From Euptelea pleiosperma (Eukaryota; Streptophyta; Magnoliopsida; Ranunculales; Eupteleaceae): a stretch of DNA of 64,000 nucleotides. The translations under genes were made by a program, and so were the position numbers. The notes beneath the pieces are model-generated. The model worked only from the letters and a program-made list of their open reading frames with translations. It did no database searches and had not been told where the DNA came from. How positions within the stretch are numbered: the first letter of the stretch is position 1; every line of letters begins with the position of its first letter. The stretch covers positions 29,824,154 to 29,888,153 of the forward strand of contig CM068552.1 in assembly GCA_035048495.1 (NCBI GenBank), written 5' to 3'. This document shows positions 43,888 through 55,493 of this stretch, one piece after another.

Positions 43888-44395
43888 AACCATGGTTTAA
43901 AAGGGCCGTTATAACGGACTGGGAGCGTTAACTTTGTTCCGTTATAACGACTCGTAACACAGGCAAAAAATGGAAAAATAATGGAAAAAAATGGTGCTAA
44001 AATTTATAATTCAAGGCTATAAGTATTGGATATTATTATTGCCTATCAGAGAAGATAGTAGTGTCAACCATGGTTTAAAAGGGGCCGTTAAAACGGTATA
44101 ACGGACTGGGGGATTACCATTTTTTTCCGTTATAACGTATTGCAATGCACAGGGGCAAAAATGAGAATATAATGAAAACGTGTGCAAAAATTCAAAATTT
44201 GAATTTCAAATTTTCAACAAAACTTATAATATTTTTGATATAACGGAAAATAATGGAAAAAATGGCCGTTATAATTAAAATAACGGCCATTATTTCTGAG
44301 CATTAAAACGGTACATAATGTAGCGGGGAAGGTCCAAATCCGTTACAACTGCCGTTATTTTCGTTATAACGGCTGTTTTTTAAACCATGATGTCA
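43888..44395. mobile_element. CGTTATAACGG-family elements, two overlapping copies
   Basis: Left ends CCATGGTTTAAAAGGGCCGTTA occur at about 43890 and 44069; one right end (CGTTATAACGGCTGTTTTTTAAACCATG) is at about 44390. The sequence before 43890 and before 44069 is duplicated (AAGTATT.GATATTATTATTGCC), indicating a tandem duplication. TGTCAA occurs on both flanks of the second copy, the likely target duplication. Confidence 0.6.
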
Positions 44396-44967
44396 AAGAA
44401 AAAAGAGAAGGTAGTATTGGTTCCATTGTTCTTTTGTTGAACCTTTTTTCTGTTGTTTTGGTGGGCCCGTGTTTTTTTGTTGAAAATATACATAAGACCG
44501 GATCCCCTACGCCTGGAGTTGGGTAGAGTCGTTGAGTTTTCAAAAATAAGTAGTGATAGGAGGACCACCACGTCAGATAGGTAGCCGACCTCCAAACCAA
44601 ATGATGCCACGGGCGACCAGGCATCACAGATGACTCCGTTAACACACACACAAAAAAAAAAAAAATTGGTTTTACATTTGCCTTTCCCTCCATTAAAATA
44701 TCCTCTGCAATTTCACGACTCCATTAATGGAGGAAAGCATTTAACTGGATTCGGATTCAAATAAAATCAAACATGGTTAAAACCTTGGATATACTAACAA
44801 ACGTAATGAACTACACACATTCATGAGTGAGTGAGAGAGAGAGAGCCTAGCATGATTTTCATTCTTATTGAGATCTATCGCAGAGAGAGATTCAGGGATT
44901 TGGGTTTCAAGTGTTTGCCAAGAATCGAGTCAGATTCTAGCGACTGAACACTATTATTTATAAAGTA
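44396..44967. other. non-coding stretch, partly shared with 58500-58600
   Basis: Contains GTTTTGGTGGGCCC-type sequence shared with the right duplication copy and a short GA run near 44830. No gene. Confidence 0.35.
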
Positions 44968-45736
44968 CTAGTGGGTGGTCCGTGCCCATGACACTCTTTG
45001 ACAAAGCGTTTGCCAAAATTGGGTGAGCGGCTGAGATCCACCATCCAGTTGGAGGATAAGATCTTGGCCCTTCTTTGTTGAAGCCGATAAGAGGGCCGGG
45101 GTATAAGTGGGGAGACAACCACTGTGTTTTGTTAAATAGATTAGTGAGTAGCCTGTGCCCACGACACTCTCTGACAAAGTGTTTGCCAAAATCAGGTGTG
45201 AGTAGCTGAGATCCACCATCCATTTAGAGGATAAGATCTCAGCCACTCTTTGTTGAAACCAGATAAGATAAGATAAGAGATAAGACAACTTCCCTGTTTT
45301 GTTATATAGACTAGTAGGTGGCCCGTGCCCATGGCACTCTCCGACAAAGCGTTTGCCAAAATCAGGTGTGAGTGGCTTAGATCTATCAACCATTTGGGGT
45401 GATAAGATCTCAGCCATCCTTTGTGAAGCCGATAACAGGGGGATAAGTGACTTCTCTGTTTTGTTATATAGATAGTGGGTGGCCCGTGCCCTTGGCAGTC
45501 CCCTACAAAGCATTTCCCAAAATCGGATGTGAGTGATTGAGATACATAGTCCATTTGGGGGATAAGATCTCGGCCATCCTCTGTGAAACCGATAAGAGGG
45601 GTATAAGTGGGGAGACAATTTCTTTGTTAAATTAATCCAACCGTCTAAAATTTATTTTATGTAAGGGTTGATATGGGCCCTTGGATATATGATGCCAATA
45701 AGAGGGGGAGACAACCGCTTTGTTTTGTTATATAGA
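44968..45736 (-). mobile_element. head-to-tail array of very small Helitron-like elements
   Basis: Four units abut: 44968-45140, 45141-45310, 45311-45472 and 45473-45736 (the last with about 90 extra bp). Read on the minus strand, each starts TCTATATAACAAAAC and ends with a GTGCC-ATG-GGCAC-type hairpin, then GGGCCACC and CACTAG (or a mutated form). TC start, 3' hairpin, CTAG end, A/T flanks, no inverted repeats and no target duplication fit Helitrons, although about 165 bp is tiny. The long minus-strand frames across the array (such as 44968-45618) simply follow the repeat and are not genes. Confidence 0.55.
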
Positions 45737-46009
45737 TAATCTTTAATAAATTAAAATTTTGCGAAAAGTCCATAGTGTACGCACGACTCAACCATTCAAG
45801 CCATAGGAAAATTTTTGGTTCTGATTAATATTGCTTTATCAAAAGATTGACCAATAAGTCTTCTTTGGTTACTTTTCTTATTAAATTTACTTTAAATTAG
45901 AATGAAAAGATGACAATGCCCTTATCATTGACTGACAATGGTACAATTCCTCTTTTACGACGCTTTAAGAATTAATCCCTTTGAAAAAATTTTGACATCC
46001 GTTTCACTA

Positions 46010-46570
46010 TTATTACTGGTTCAACTAATTTACTGAAATTAAAAGGGTGTTGGTTCAACCAGTTTGAGCTCAATACTGAAACTTGAAATAAAATATCGAC
46101 TTAACAAAATGATTAGAGGAAATGAAAATGGTACTGGTTCAACTAAGTTGAACGATTTCTTTGAAAAAAAAAAAATCTATTTCACCATTGTTAATTACAA
46201 GGGTTCCTTTTTGTAGAGATATATTTTCTCATCATCTCTTCATTATTGTCTCACTGTATTACCAGTTCAATCAAGTTGAGTTCAATACTCAAACTATGAA
46301 CAAATATTGACTTTATGAAAATGCATGTACTGGTTCAATCAACCTGAACGATTTTGTAGAAAAAAAAAATGTTTGTATCCAACATTGTTACATGGTTTCT
46401 TCTTCGTTGAAATGCATTTTCTGTTCATCTTTTCATTATAATCTAACTGTGTTAGTGTTTCAACTAAGTTGAGCTCAATACTCAAATTGTAAACAGATAC
46501 ATACATCATGAAAATGCATGGTACTGGTTCAACCAGTTTGGTGAAAACAGTACTGATTCAACCAATTTCG
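46010..46570. repeat. tandem repeat of about 190-bp units
   Basis: Three imperfect units each contain TTCAACTAAGTTGAGCTCAATACTC-like sequence, then GAAAATG(CATG)GTACTGGTTCAA, then a poly(A) patch, then TTTTC.TCATCTCTTCATTAT. No coding capacity seen. Confidence 0.6.
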
Positions 46571-47500
46571 TGAATATCATTACTAAAACTTGAGAGACGA
46601 TTCTTGCTTAACGAAAATGAAAGTGATAACCATCTGCTTCAATTTCTTCTTTGAAGATTCTTGCTTAACGAAAATTAAAGTAATAACCATCTTCTTTAGC
46701 TTCTTTCTTGTTCTATCTTCACTTTCTTTTTTCTTAACTAACCCTTGAAACCAGCATCGCCTTCTTTATTCACCTTCAATTGCACATAGACAAGCTGCAA
46801 TGAACTGTAAAAGGATAACTGGATGCTATAAAATAGATGACTGGGGGGAAATCTTTCAAACTTGCATCACCTTCGTCTTTATTGACCTTGAATGGAGTAT
46901 AAATGAGTTGTAAAGAGCTATAAAGGGAGAAAATTGATGGAAAGAGCTGTAGAGCAAGAAAATGGAGGAAAAGATGTAGAAGAAGGAAATTCAGGGAAAA
47001 AGCTCTAGAGCAGGAAAATTGAGGGAAAGAGCTGGAAAAAATTGACTACGGTACTGTGTCAATCAACCTCAAATCAAATAATGCTATCAATTCAAACTAA
47101 TATTAGCTGGAGGGTAGTAGGGACATTTCAAAAGAAAGGCCTTAATGGGCAGACAGTTAAACCAAACTATCCATAGTTTTGTAGATGGGACTAAATTGTT
47201 GATATTTTTGTAAATATGGACTTAAAAATAATTTTCCCTAAAATTTTAGTGTACTCTTAAGGCAAAAAGGTTCTGGACCAAGATCTTAAAGTAAACAACT
47301 TAATTTTGTGTACTCTTAAGGCTAAGGGGTTTTGAACCCAAGACCTCAACGACTTTAAAAAGGGTGTTTCTTTCCCTCGCTTTTCGAAAAATTAACTTTA
47401 TTAACTTTTGAATGATTTTTTTTTGAAGGAAACCTAGTAAGATATTTCTCTCCCTACACCTTGACACAACTTTTTTGTCTCAAGTGGCTTGGGAGACAAA
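46571..47500. other. non-coding stretch
   Basis: Contains short local duplications (GATTCTTGCTTAACGAAAAT twice, around 46600 and 46660; GGGAAAGAGCT several times around 46930-47040). No gene recognised. Confidence 0.4.
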
Positions 47501-47569
47501 GTTTAAAGCTCTTATAAAAGACGATTGAAATTAAAGGGTGGAACACTTGGCCCTCTCAATTTTGTACCC

Positions 47570-47720
47570 ATTGGCCAGTGGCGAAGCCATGAGGGGGCCA
47601 GGGGGGCATGTGCGCCCCCTCTATTTTTCAAAATCCTTTGATTATTTTTCTTGATTTCCTTAAATTTTAGTTTGTGCACCCCTCCCCCGACATATTTTAA
47701 TCTATTAAAATCTAGCGGAC
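47570..47720. mobile_element. possible hAT-type terminus
   Basis: CAGTGGCGAAGCCA followed by a G-rich stretch resembles CAGTGGCGGAGCC termini common on plant DNA transposons. A similar inverted end (GGCTCCGCCACT) occurs near 62124. No partner or target duplication was established here. Confidence 0.25.
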
Positions 47721-48829
47721 CCACCATATATACTACAAGGATTGTGTCCCCCGGCCCTTGAACAAAATCTTTGCTCTATAGCATTAGGCACAACCATTCA
47801 TCACAGTAAATAGAAACACACTCACATCAATCCAAGTTGGATCATGGCCATGGGCCACTGGTCGTGGGCTATTAAAAGCTCACCCTATCTTCTTGAGATA
47901 AAGAGCTTTGATCCTCTTATTTATTATTTCATATCGAGCTTAATAAATATTATTAACATATATTACCGTTGGTTTTCATTTGATTAAAATATGCTACCGT
48001 TTAACCTTAATGAGAATTATTAATGCAAAATTGCTCTATCTTTCTTCCATTTCTATATAAAGAGAGGCTGACGGGTGTCTAAGAAATAGATGAAATACAA
48101 AAACTATCTGCAATCAAAAAACTTTTCTAGTCTTTTTCTTTTTATTATGTTTCCAATTTTCTAAAGGTAATACTACTATTGGTTCTTAAGTGCTAGAGGT
48201 CTTGGAGTGTTATATCTATCTCTCGTCGATTGTTAAATTCTGAGCGCTGGGGTCTAAACAACTACCAAAAACACTAAAAGTGCAACAAAAAAATCTGTCT
48301 TGGGAAAATGCGATGAACGTCGTGCGTGTTATTCATTTGCTAATTCGAGAAGTCTCATTTTCTTCTGTTTACAATTCTTAATCAATGATTGTATCACCTG
48401 GTGGAACTTACTACTATACATGCGGGTATTGTCTTTCTTTTCAATTAAGATATATTGCTTGTTTAGTTAACTTTCTGATTTCTCTTTTATTTAGTTAATA
48501 CTTTCTAGCCTGGTATTTTAATTTCTTTGTTTCTTTAGTGATAGTCTGTAGCTTGTCTTCTTGCAAGAATTCAATTAAAGGATTCATCCAAAATGGGCTT
48601 GCTTGCCTATGCATGAGAGCAATGACCTCTTCTTTAATACTTGGAAGGGCTTTGTATTCAATCTATATAGACCATGGTTCCGTATTGTCAATCACAATGA
48701 CAAGATATGCTAAAACGTTGGTGAAAGTAGGTTTTTTCCGCGTCGTTGGTTACGGAAACCCTAGAATCAACATATTTGTAATTTTTATTCGATTATCCTG
48801 CAAAATTGACAGATTTGTATAGAGATTCT
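47721..48829. other. non-coding stretch left of copy 3 of the 2.5-kb repeat
   Basis: No gene recognised; the frame at 48538-48822 resembles nothing I know. If the 2.5-kb repeat interrupted the Tat-type pol, the rest of pol would be expected here, but I cannot read it. Confidence 0.35.
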
Positions 48830-49872
48830 TGTCGGATGTCGATCCGCACTCGAGATTAGTCGGGTTAGCGCAAATTAAGGAACAAAAATAACTACGGAAT
48901 TTACGAGAATTGGTGGTGGGATGAGAAAGATGGATCGATCTTTAAAACATAATTTTCTGTTGATGAGGGATTACTTAACTATGAGAAGCATTAATAAAAT
49001 AGAACAAGAAGAAAGACAAATACTTAAGCAAAACTAACAAGGTCAACATCATTCATTAACTAAAATTTAGTTTTACAAACTCAAATCCAACTTGTTTATA
49101 ACAGAAACAACTAACAAAACAAAAAAAATAAAAATAAAAAAAACCTAGAAAGTAAGAACTTTATCAAATCTAGAGAGATCGAACCTGAGGAATCGGCCCA
49201 AAAGTGAGGCCATGATGGTGAAAGAGAACACCACAACAGTGATGCTTGGTGATTGTGTGGAGGCGGTGACCCACGGGAACGGGTGTGCAATGTGTGGAAG
49301 ATTGGTGTGATCACTCTCCAGCGTGGAGACAATGGAGGACAGTTTTAGAGGAGATCTAGTCCGTGAGGAGGCCCGAATCAATGGTAGGGGCGTGTCCTAG
49401 CAGGCTGGAGTCACCGTTGTAGTGAGATTTTGCAAGCTGACTCCCAGCAAGGAGGAAGTTGGTGCTGCTAGGTGGCGATCATGGAGAGGGGAACCTGCTG
49501 GTTCGGTTGAGCAGTGAGATGTGCAGCAGCGTGATGGTAACGGCTAGTGGTGGGACATGCTTAGCGGTTCAGCAAGTAGGAGGCATCAAGGGCGCAGCGG
49601 CAAGGAGAAGAGGCGTGGGAGAGCCTAACGACTTGGCCGTTGGGAGGGCCGGCTGGTGATTGCTGGATGGAGAAGAAGAGGAGGCGTGGTTGCTGGACGG
49701 AGAACGTGGGGCGGTGCACCTGCAGGCGGTGACCAAGAAGGAGACTCTCCTTCTCCTCTTCTTCTTCTTCCCCCCTTCTTCTCTCCTCCCTTTTTTTGGT
49801 TTTCTTTCTTGCTTGAGAGACGATGAAGACGGCGGCAGGAAAGAGAGGAGAGAGATGCGTACTGGACTAGTT

Positions 49873-49890
49873 GGGGGGGGGGGGGGGGGG
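49873..49890 (+). repeat. G18 homopolymer
   Basis: Eighteen consecutive G in the 2.5-kb repeat. It could form a G-quadruplex and is a likely site of sequencing or assembly length error. Confidence 0.85.
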
Positions 49891-50276
49891 CGCTGCCGGC
49901 CGGAGTTGCAGGCTGCAACTCCGGTAGAAAACGGGAATAATATGATGAAGAAAACGAAAATAAAATAAATAATAAAAAAAAAGATGAGAAGAAGAAGAAG
50001 AAGAAGAAGAAGAGAAGGAGGAAGCCTTACCAGACGGCCGGAGTTGCAGGCAACTCCGGCGAAGACGTGAAGAAGATGAAGAAAATGAGAAAGAGAAAAG
50101 AAGAAAAAGGAGAATGGGGCAGAGGGAGAAGGGAAAACGTGGGGAAGAGTAAAGGGGAAGGATTGGAAGAGATTGGAGGGGGATTAGGGTTCAAACGAAC
50201 CCTTCTCCCTCCTCTTATAAAGCTCCATATTTCCATTAATGGAAATAGGGTATTTTTGAAATAAAAAAAATAAAAA

Positions 50277-50284
<8 letters not shown>

Positions 50285-50332
<48 letters not shown>
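50285..50332. repeat. (TA)n microsatellite
   Basis: About 24 TA units following a poly(A) patch inside copy 3 of the 2.5-kb repeat. Confidence 0.9.
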
Positions 50333-50335
<3 letters not shown>

Positions 50336-52144
50336 TAAAAGTCTACTTTTCCTTGGGGAATGTCCCCATTTAGTGGACCCCCCATTTTTTAAAATTTAAT
50401 TAAAATTCTTTGAAAATTCACGGGGTCCACTAACTGGTCGGACAGCGGGTCGATGATGATGGGCCCAGCTACTGGCCCACATGGATTGATGATGTCCATC
50501 GTCTCACAAGATGATGTGACAGACAGTCTGATGGCGATCGGATGGATGGTGACTTGATTGGGACCCAGATTGGTAGATCAACGGATCTAGAGAGATCCAA
50601 CGGTCCGTTTGAAGATCCAATGGTCCGATGGAAGATCCAACGGTTAGAAAGCTAAGGGAGATGAGATAGAGCCGAAGGGTAGGAGTTCTGGGGTTAGGTC
50701 AGTAGATTCGAGGATCGAGAGATGAAGAGAGAGAGAGAATAAGGAGAGATGAGAGAGAAAGTATCAAAAAAAATGGAGAAAAGTATTGGCAGAGGGTCTG
50801 GAACCCTGGTCTTCACTGTGACCATCCTCACGCTTCTCCAGTAGAGTAGACTATCATTCCTTGCTGACTCATGTGGCTTTAAACGCTTTGGTCCGTCTCT
50901 TGGTCATTGGCTCTCCTGTTCTTTTCGTTCTTTGGGCCAGCTTTTTGGTCCTCTTATTCAGCCCATAGTTGGCCCATATCTTTTAGTCATAGCATGTGGG
51001 CTCTTTAAGCTTTGATAATGGGCTTTCCTGATTGATGTGGGCTCGCAAGTCTCGAGAATTGTCCCATCGGGGTTTCCTGCGATAGAAGAAGCGTGTAATG
51101 AGACTTAATCAGAACGGCTTAATATCTAGACTTCTAAAAATGTGTTTAATGCATGCAAATATACCATTTCATCCAGAAAAGTGTGTTCTACGCAATGAGA
51201 TAGACTCTTACGTAGAAAAGTGGATAATTAGAATAGTTTTACGTAGGAGAATGCGATAACGCTAAAAGGATAATTGCTTAAAATAAACACTTTTGAGCGA
51301 ATATCAGTTGGCATGACTGTTATCAAACCAAGGTAGCAGGTTAGTATCATAGGAATGAAATAGATCTAAGTAAGAATTAAGTTTTTGAAGGTAGGCAACT
51401 ATTCAGTTGTCCTTCATCTAGATCAAGCGACAATGTGAAACTCCTAGTAAAATAGTCATAGAAAGGCCTTCGATGAATTCATACTCGGCTTCATTGTTAG
51501 AGACGAAGAAACCAAATTTGACTGATCTTAATTTTGGTGTCGTCCAGGGTAATCAAGAACATGATCACACTACTACCATTCTTGTTAGAAGAATCGTTTG
51601 TGAATAGAGTCTAGACTGCCTTTTTATCTGATTTGGCAGAGTCGTCTTTCTAGATTTTCATTGCCGTCTCTTTAGTAGGATCTATTATGGCTTCTTTCTC
51701 ATCTATGGCAGCTGATGAATGAGGCTCAAGCAGAAAATTGGCAAGGAAGTTAATGAACGTTTTTCCTTTTTCAATGGTTAGAGATTCATACTTGATCATA
51801 GGTGCCAAGCTGGAGTACCCACTTGACCATCCTTCCTAATAGGTCAACCTTTCCTAGTATGTCTTTCAATGGGTATTCTATGAAGACCTTGATAGATTAG
51901 CACTGAAAATATGGCTTTCTCTTCTGAGAAGAAAATATTAGTGCCAAAGCAACTTTTTCTATCCTCGAATACCTAGTCTTTGTATTGAGCAAGGTTTTTC
52001 TAGTGAAATAGACCACTCAATAATGTTTTGACAAGATTAGGGGCTGGCTGAGATATGCCTTCAATACTTGAAATGGCTATTCACAGTCCTTGTTCCACCC
52101 TATTAGGGCATTTTTACAGAGGAGCTGGAATAGAATCGATACCA

Positions 52145-52156
52145 GCCTAAAGATCT

Positions 52157-52202
<46 letters not shown>

Positions 52203-53560
52203 TAGTGGGTGCCCCGTGCCATCGGCAATCCTCGACAAAGAATTTACCAAAATCAGGTGAGTGGCGGAGATCCACCGTCCATTTGGGGGAGGATTAGATC
52301 TCGGCCCTTCTTTATTGATGCTTATAAGAGGAGGTATAAGTAGGGAGACAACCAATGTGTTTTGTTATATAGAATAGTAAATGGCCCATGCCCACAGCAC
52401 TCTCGACAAAAGCATTTGCAAAAATTGGATGTGGTATAACAAACTGGGGCGTTACCGTTTTTTCCATTATAACAGTTGTTATAACGGATTGTAATGCATA
52501 GAGGGAGAAATGGGAAAATAACAGATAACAAAAAATAACAGTGTTGAAATTTAAATTTTGAATAAATTGAGGTCAAATGAGGTGGATTGAGTGGCTGAAA
52601 TCTAACCGTCCACATTAGATCGATGGATTTGATCTCAACCACTCTTTATCTAACCGTCCACATTAGATGGATGGATAAGATAAGAGAATACAACTGAGTT
52701 GTCTTGATATGCGTGGGTAGCCCCTGCCCGCGGCATTTTCTGACAAAGTGTTTGTCAAAATCGGGTGGGAGTTAATCTCAGCTACTCATTATTGAAGCCA
52801 TATAAGATAAGAAGAGTATAAGAAAACTATCAAATTTCCGTTAAATTCTATTTTTTTTTTAATTTTCAATTTTCAAATTTTAAATTTTGAATTTCAGCAC
52901 CACTTTTTTTCGTTAAAATCATTAAAATCCATTTTTTCTATTTTGTGCCCCTAGCCGTTTCAATCCGTTTTAAGGGTAACAACCCTCTCGAGGCATAAAA
53001 AGTGGGGCTCTTGAGCCTGACCCTTGGGCTATATGTAAATCCAACCCATTCCATTCCTTATATGTAGGTAAATAGTTGGTGACCCATGCCCACGGCAATC
53101 ATCGACAAAGTGTTTGTCAAAATTGGGTGTGAGTGGCTGAGATCCACTGTCCATTTGGTGTGATAAGATCTCGGCCATCCTTTATGAAGCCGGATAAGAG
53201 TGGGAGACAACCGTCATGTTTTGTTATATAGTTAAAATCATTAAAATCCATTTTTTCCATTTTTGCCCTGACCATTTCAATCCGTTTTAACGGCCGCTTT
53301 AACGGTAACACCCCTCTCGAGGCATAAAAAGTGGGGCTCCTGAGCCTGACCCTTGGGCTATATGTAAATTCAACCCATTTCATTCCTTATATGTAGGTAA
53401 ATAGTAGGTGACCCGTGCCCATGGCACTCATCGACAAAGCGTTTGTCAAAATTGGGTGTGAGTGGCTGAGATCCACTATCCATTTGATGTGATAAGATCT
53501 CGGCCATCTTTTATGAAGCCAGATAAGAAGGGGAGACAACCGTCCTGTTTTATTATATAT
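52145..53560. mobile_element. cluster of small Helitron-like elements inside the Tat pol
   Basis: (TA)n at about 52159-52201 adjoins a unit 52202-52373 (CTAGTGGGTG...TATATAGA). A second unit from 52374 is interrupted by a CGTTATAACGG-family fragment (about 52435-52565), and further units start near 52712, 53073 and 53401. Ends and hairpins are as in the 44968 array. The pol protein reads continuously if this block is removed (ALKHYI before, SRSLG after, matching NRFISR in relatives). Confidence 0.55.
52910..53560. repeat. tandem duplication, period about 329 bp
   Basis: GTTAAAATCATTAAAATCC...GAGGCATAAAAAGTGGGGCTC...TATGTAGGTAAATAGT plus one small Helitron-like unit occurs twice in tandem; the marker GGCATAAAAAGTGGGG lies at 52992 and 53321. 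Confidence 0.7.
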
Positions 53561-53999
53561 ATATAATGTTTTAGAGCTATTATCTTGCATGTTAGTTTTT
53601 AGACCTACTTCTTATTTTGGGTGAGGGCATCCCTTTCAGAGCTTTAATCAAATTAGGATTAGCTTTGATACCCCCACTGTGTATAGTAATGACATATCCA
53701 AGGAATTTTTTTGAAGTGAAGCTGAAAAAGCACTTGGCTAGATTGAGCCTCATCTGGAAGTGTCTGAATCTATCAAACGCCTACTCTAAGTACTCCAAAT
53801 GATCTGCTCTACGCATGCTCTTTACTAGCATGTCATCATCATTTGTTTTCCCAATGAGATCTTAAAAAAACTTGTTGACTCGTCGTTGATAAATTTCCCT
53901 AGTGTTTTTCAATCTGAATGTCATGACTTTATAGCATATAGCCCTTTTGTCAATAATGAAAGTTGTCTTCTCTTAGTAAAATTCGAGGATCGAGATTTA

Positions 54000-54608
54000 G
54001 GGCCCGTTTGGCAAGCCTGTGGAAGCAAAAAGTAACTTCTAAATTAAGTTGCTGAATTTAAAAGTTGCCATCTAGAAGCAAAAGTTTGTTTGGTGAAACT
54101 CCGACTTATAAGTCAAAAAGTGAAAAAGTTAGTTTGGCATGAATTAAGTCAAAAAGTCTATTTTCTTATAATTTTATATACATATTATATTCTAATAACC
54201 ATTAATAAAAATCATAAACAAATATCAAATATGTTGTTTTTTTTTCAAAAAAAAATTAATTATAAATGGTCAGTAATAAATGACGCACTAGGTGAGTCAT
54301 TTTATAAGTAATTATTTTTTCAAAAAAGATATGGTCTATTGACCTATTTCTCAGCAAACCATCCCTGCATTTTCTCCTTCATAAGATGTTTTCTATCTAC
54401 AAATATGAAGTTTACAAGGGTAAAATTGACATTTAGAAAGATTCACTTAAAATTAGATGCGCTAGTTTCGCAATTTTTTTTGCTTCCACAAAAAGTAAGT
54501 TTTTGACTTCTGAGAAACAACTCCAAAATGGATACCCAAACAAACTTTTCAACTTTTTTGCTTTTGAAAGCAAAAAAGTAACTTATTTCAGTATTGCCAA
54601 ACGAGCCC
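54000..54608. mobile_element. Tourist-like (PIF/Harbinger) MITE
   Basis: Ends GGGCCCGTTTGGCAAG and TTGCCAAACGAGCCC, with TTA on both sides (53997-53999 and 54609-54611), the standard PIF/Harbinger 3-bp target duplication. Subterminal GCAAAAAGTAACTT and AAGTAACTT words recur. 609 bp, non-coding. It lies at the upstream edge of the readable reverse transcriptase. Confidence 0.8.
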
Positions 54609-54611
54609 TTA

Positions 54612-54965
54612 GTTTTATCCATAGTAAGCACCCATAAATGGTAGTAATTTGGCCTGGCAGTGCATTACACTAGCTGGTCAATCCTGAGCATTAGAAATGT
54701 GCCATTGGTGAGGCACCACATGGACCTTGGACCATATGAGCACTACTCTCCTTAATAATAGCTTAATTACTTTCTATGCCATTTCTTCTATATTTCGAAT
54801 CAACCCTTTAATAACTACACATCTATTCTACGGGAATAACTTCAGAATTTTGATTTTTTTTATTTTGCCTTGAATTGCAACAATTTACAAATTCGCCTCT
54901 CTAAACTAATCTTCCAAAAGGCAACTACAATCACTCACGTGCAACGCATGTACGGCCCACTAGTA
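54612..54965. other. non-coding stretch ending in a Helitron-like 3' terminus
   Basis: No gene. At 54935-54964 the plus strand reads ACGTGCAACGCATGTACGGC followed by CCACTAG|T, a hairpin-like motif and CTAG end of the Helitron type in plus orientation. The matching 5' TC end was not found. Confidence 0.35.
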
Positions 54966-55148
54966 TAAATAAATAGAAATGTAAGATAATACATATAAAG
55001 GACAAGTTGATAACTCACCTCGAGCACTACCTAGCCTTCAGAGTTAGAACTCCTATGGATTGAGAGCAAACTGCAAATGAGACCACCAGGGATTGTGATG
55101 GGTACAAGGATGGCAATCTTAAGACCAAGTAAACGAAGGTCCCAGGTG

Positions 55149-55182
<34 letters not shown>

Positions 55183-55207
55183 TGTCCCAAATGTGTTAGT
55201 GAGAGCA

Positions 55208-55493
55208 TGGTTTAAAATAATGTGGTTTTAATGAAAATGACGAATGTTAAAACAGTAACGCCCAAAGCCCATTACGTTATGAACTGTTTTGATGCTTAGA
55301 AAATAACAGCTGTTATTTTCCATTCTTTCATTTTTGAAAATTTGAATTTCAGCACCATTGTTTTCATTTTTCCCCATTTTTTTTCCATTTTTGCCCCGAT
55401 CCATTACAATTCATTTTAACGGCTGTTATAACAGAAAAAAATGGTAACACCCCCAGTCCGTTATAATATTATAACGGCCTCTTTTAAACCTTG
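55208..55493. mobile_element. CGTTATAACGG-family element
   Basis: Left end CATGGTTTAAAATAATG and right end ATAACGGCCTCTTTTAAACCTTG; interior AACAGCTGTTATT and poly(T) patches as in other copies. Absent from the equivalent position of the left duplication copy. Confidence 0.6.

Larger units (their letters stand above)
41430..44690. repeat. left copy of a direct segmental duplication
   Basis: Stretches around 41470-41870, 42600-42780, 43010-43200, 43740-43860 and 44430-44480 match, in the same order and orientation, 54990-55700, 56510-56680, 56850-57550, 58370-58480 and 58500-58540. The intervening parts are mostly element insertions peculiar to each copy. No protein is encoded. The first block has promoter and first-exon features (see 41483-41700). 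Confidence 0.65.
48830..51306 (-). mobile_element. complete copy 3 of the 2.5-kb TG...CA repeat (probable solo LTR)
   Basis: Minus strand: starts TGATATTCGCTCAAAAGTG at 51306 and ends CGACATCCGACA at 48830, 2477 bp. Ends and overall layout match copy 2. It abuts the RNase H part of a Tat-type pol at 51307. Internal simple repeats include G18 at 49873-49890, (GAA)n near 49987-50013 and (TA)n at 50285-50332. Open frames such as 49660-49968 fall in GC-rich LTR-like sequence and are not supported as genes. Confidence 0.6.
51307..53990 (-). pseudogene. Tat-type Ty3/Gypsy pol (reverse transcriptase and RNase H), interrupted
   Basis: On the minus strand 53990-53560 gives reverse transcriptase pieces: FIIDKRAICYKVMTFRLKN, DDDMLVKSMRRADHLEYLE, MRLNLAKCFFSFTSKKFLGY, then LTCKIIALKHYI. 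After an interruption the protein resumes at about 52150 with RLVSILFQLL, CEQAFQVLKAYLSQP, YFTRKTLLNTKTRYSRIEKVALAL and, near 51480, NNEAEYEFIEGL (RNase H). The order and motifs match the Tat lineage of plant Gypsy elements. Many stops and frameshifts make it dead. The block 52145-53560 within it is a cluster of small elements, and the 2.5-kb repeat cuts it at 51307. Confidence 0.8.

Noticed and set aside
44968..45618. 216-codon minus-strand frame
   Set aside because: It crosses four abutting Helitron-like units and repeats the same peptide with each; no family resemblance.
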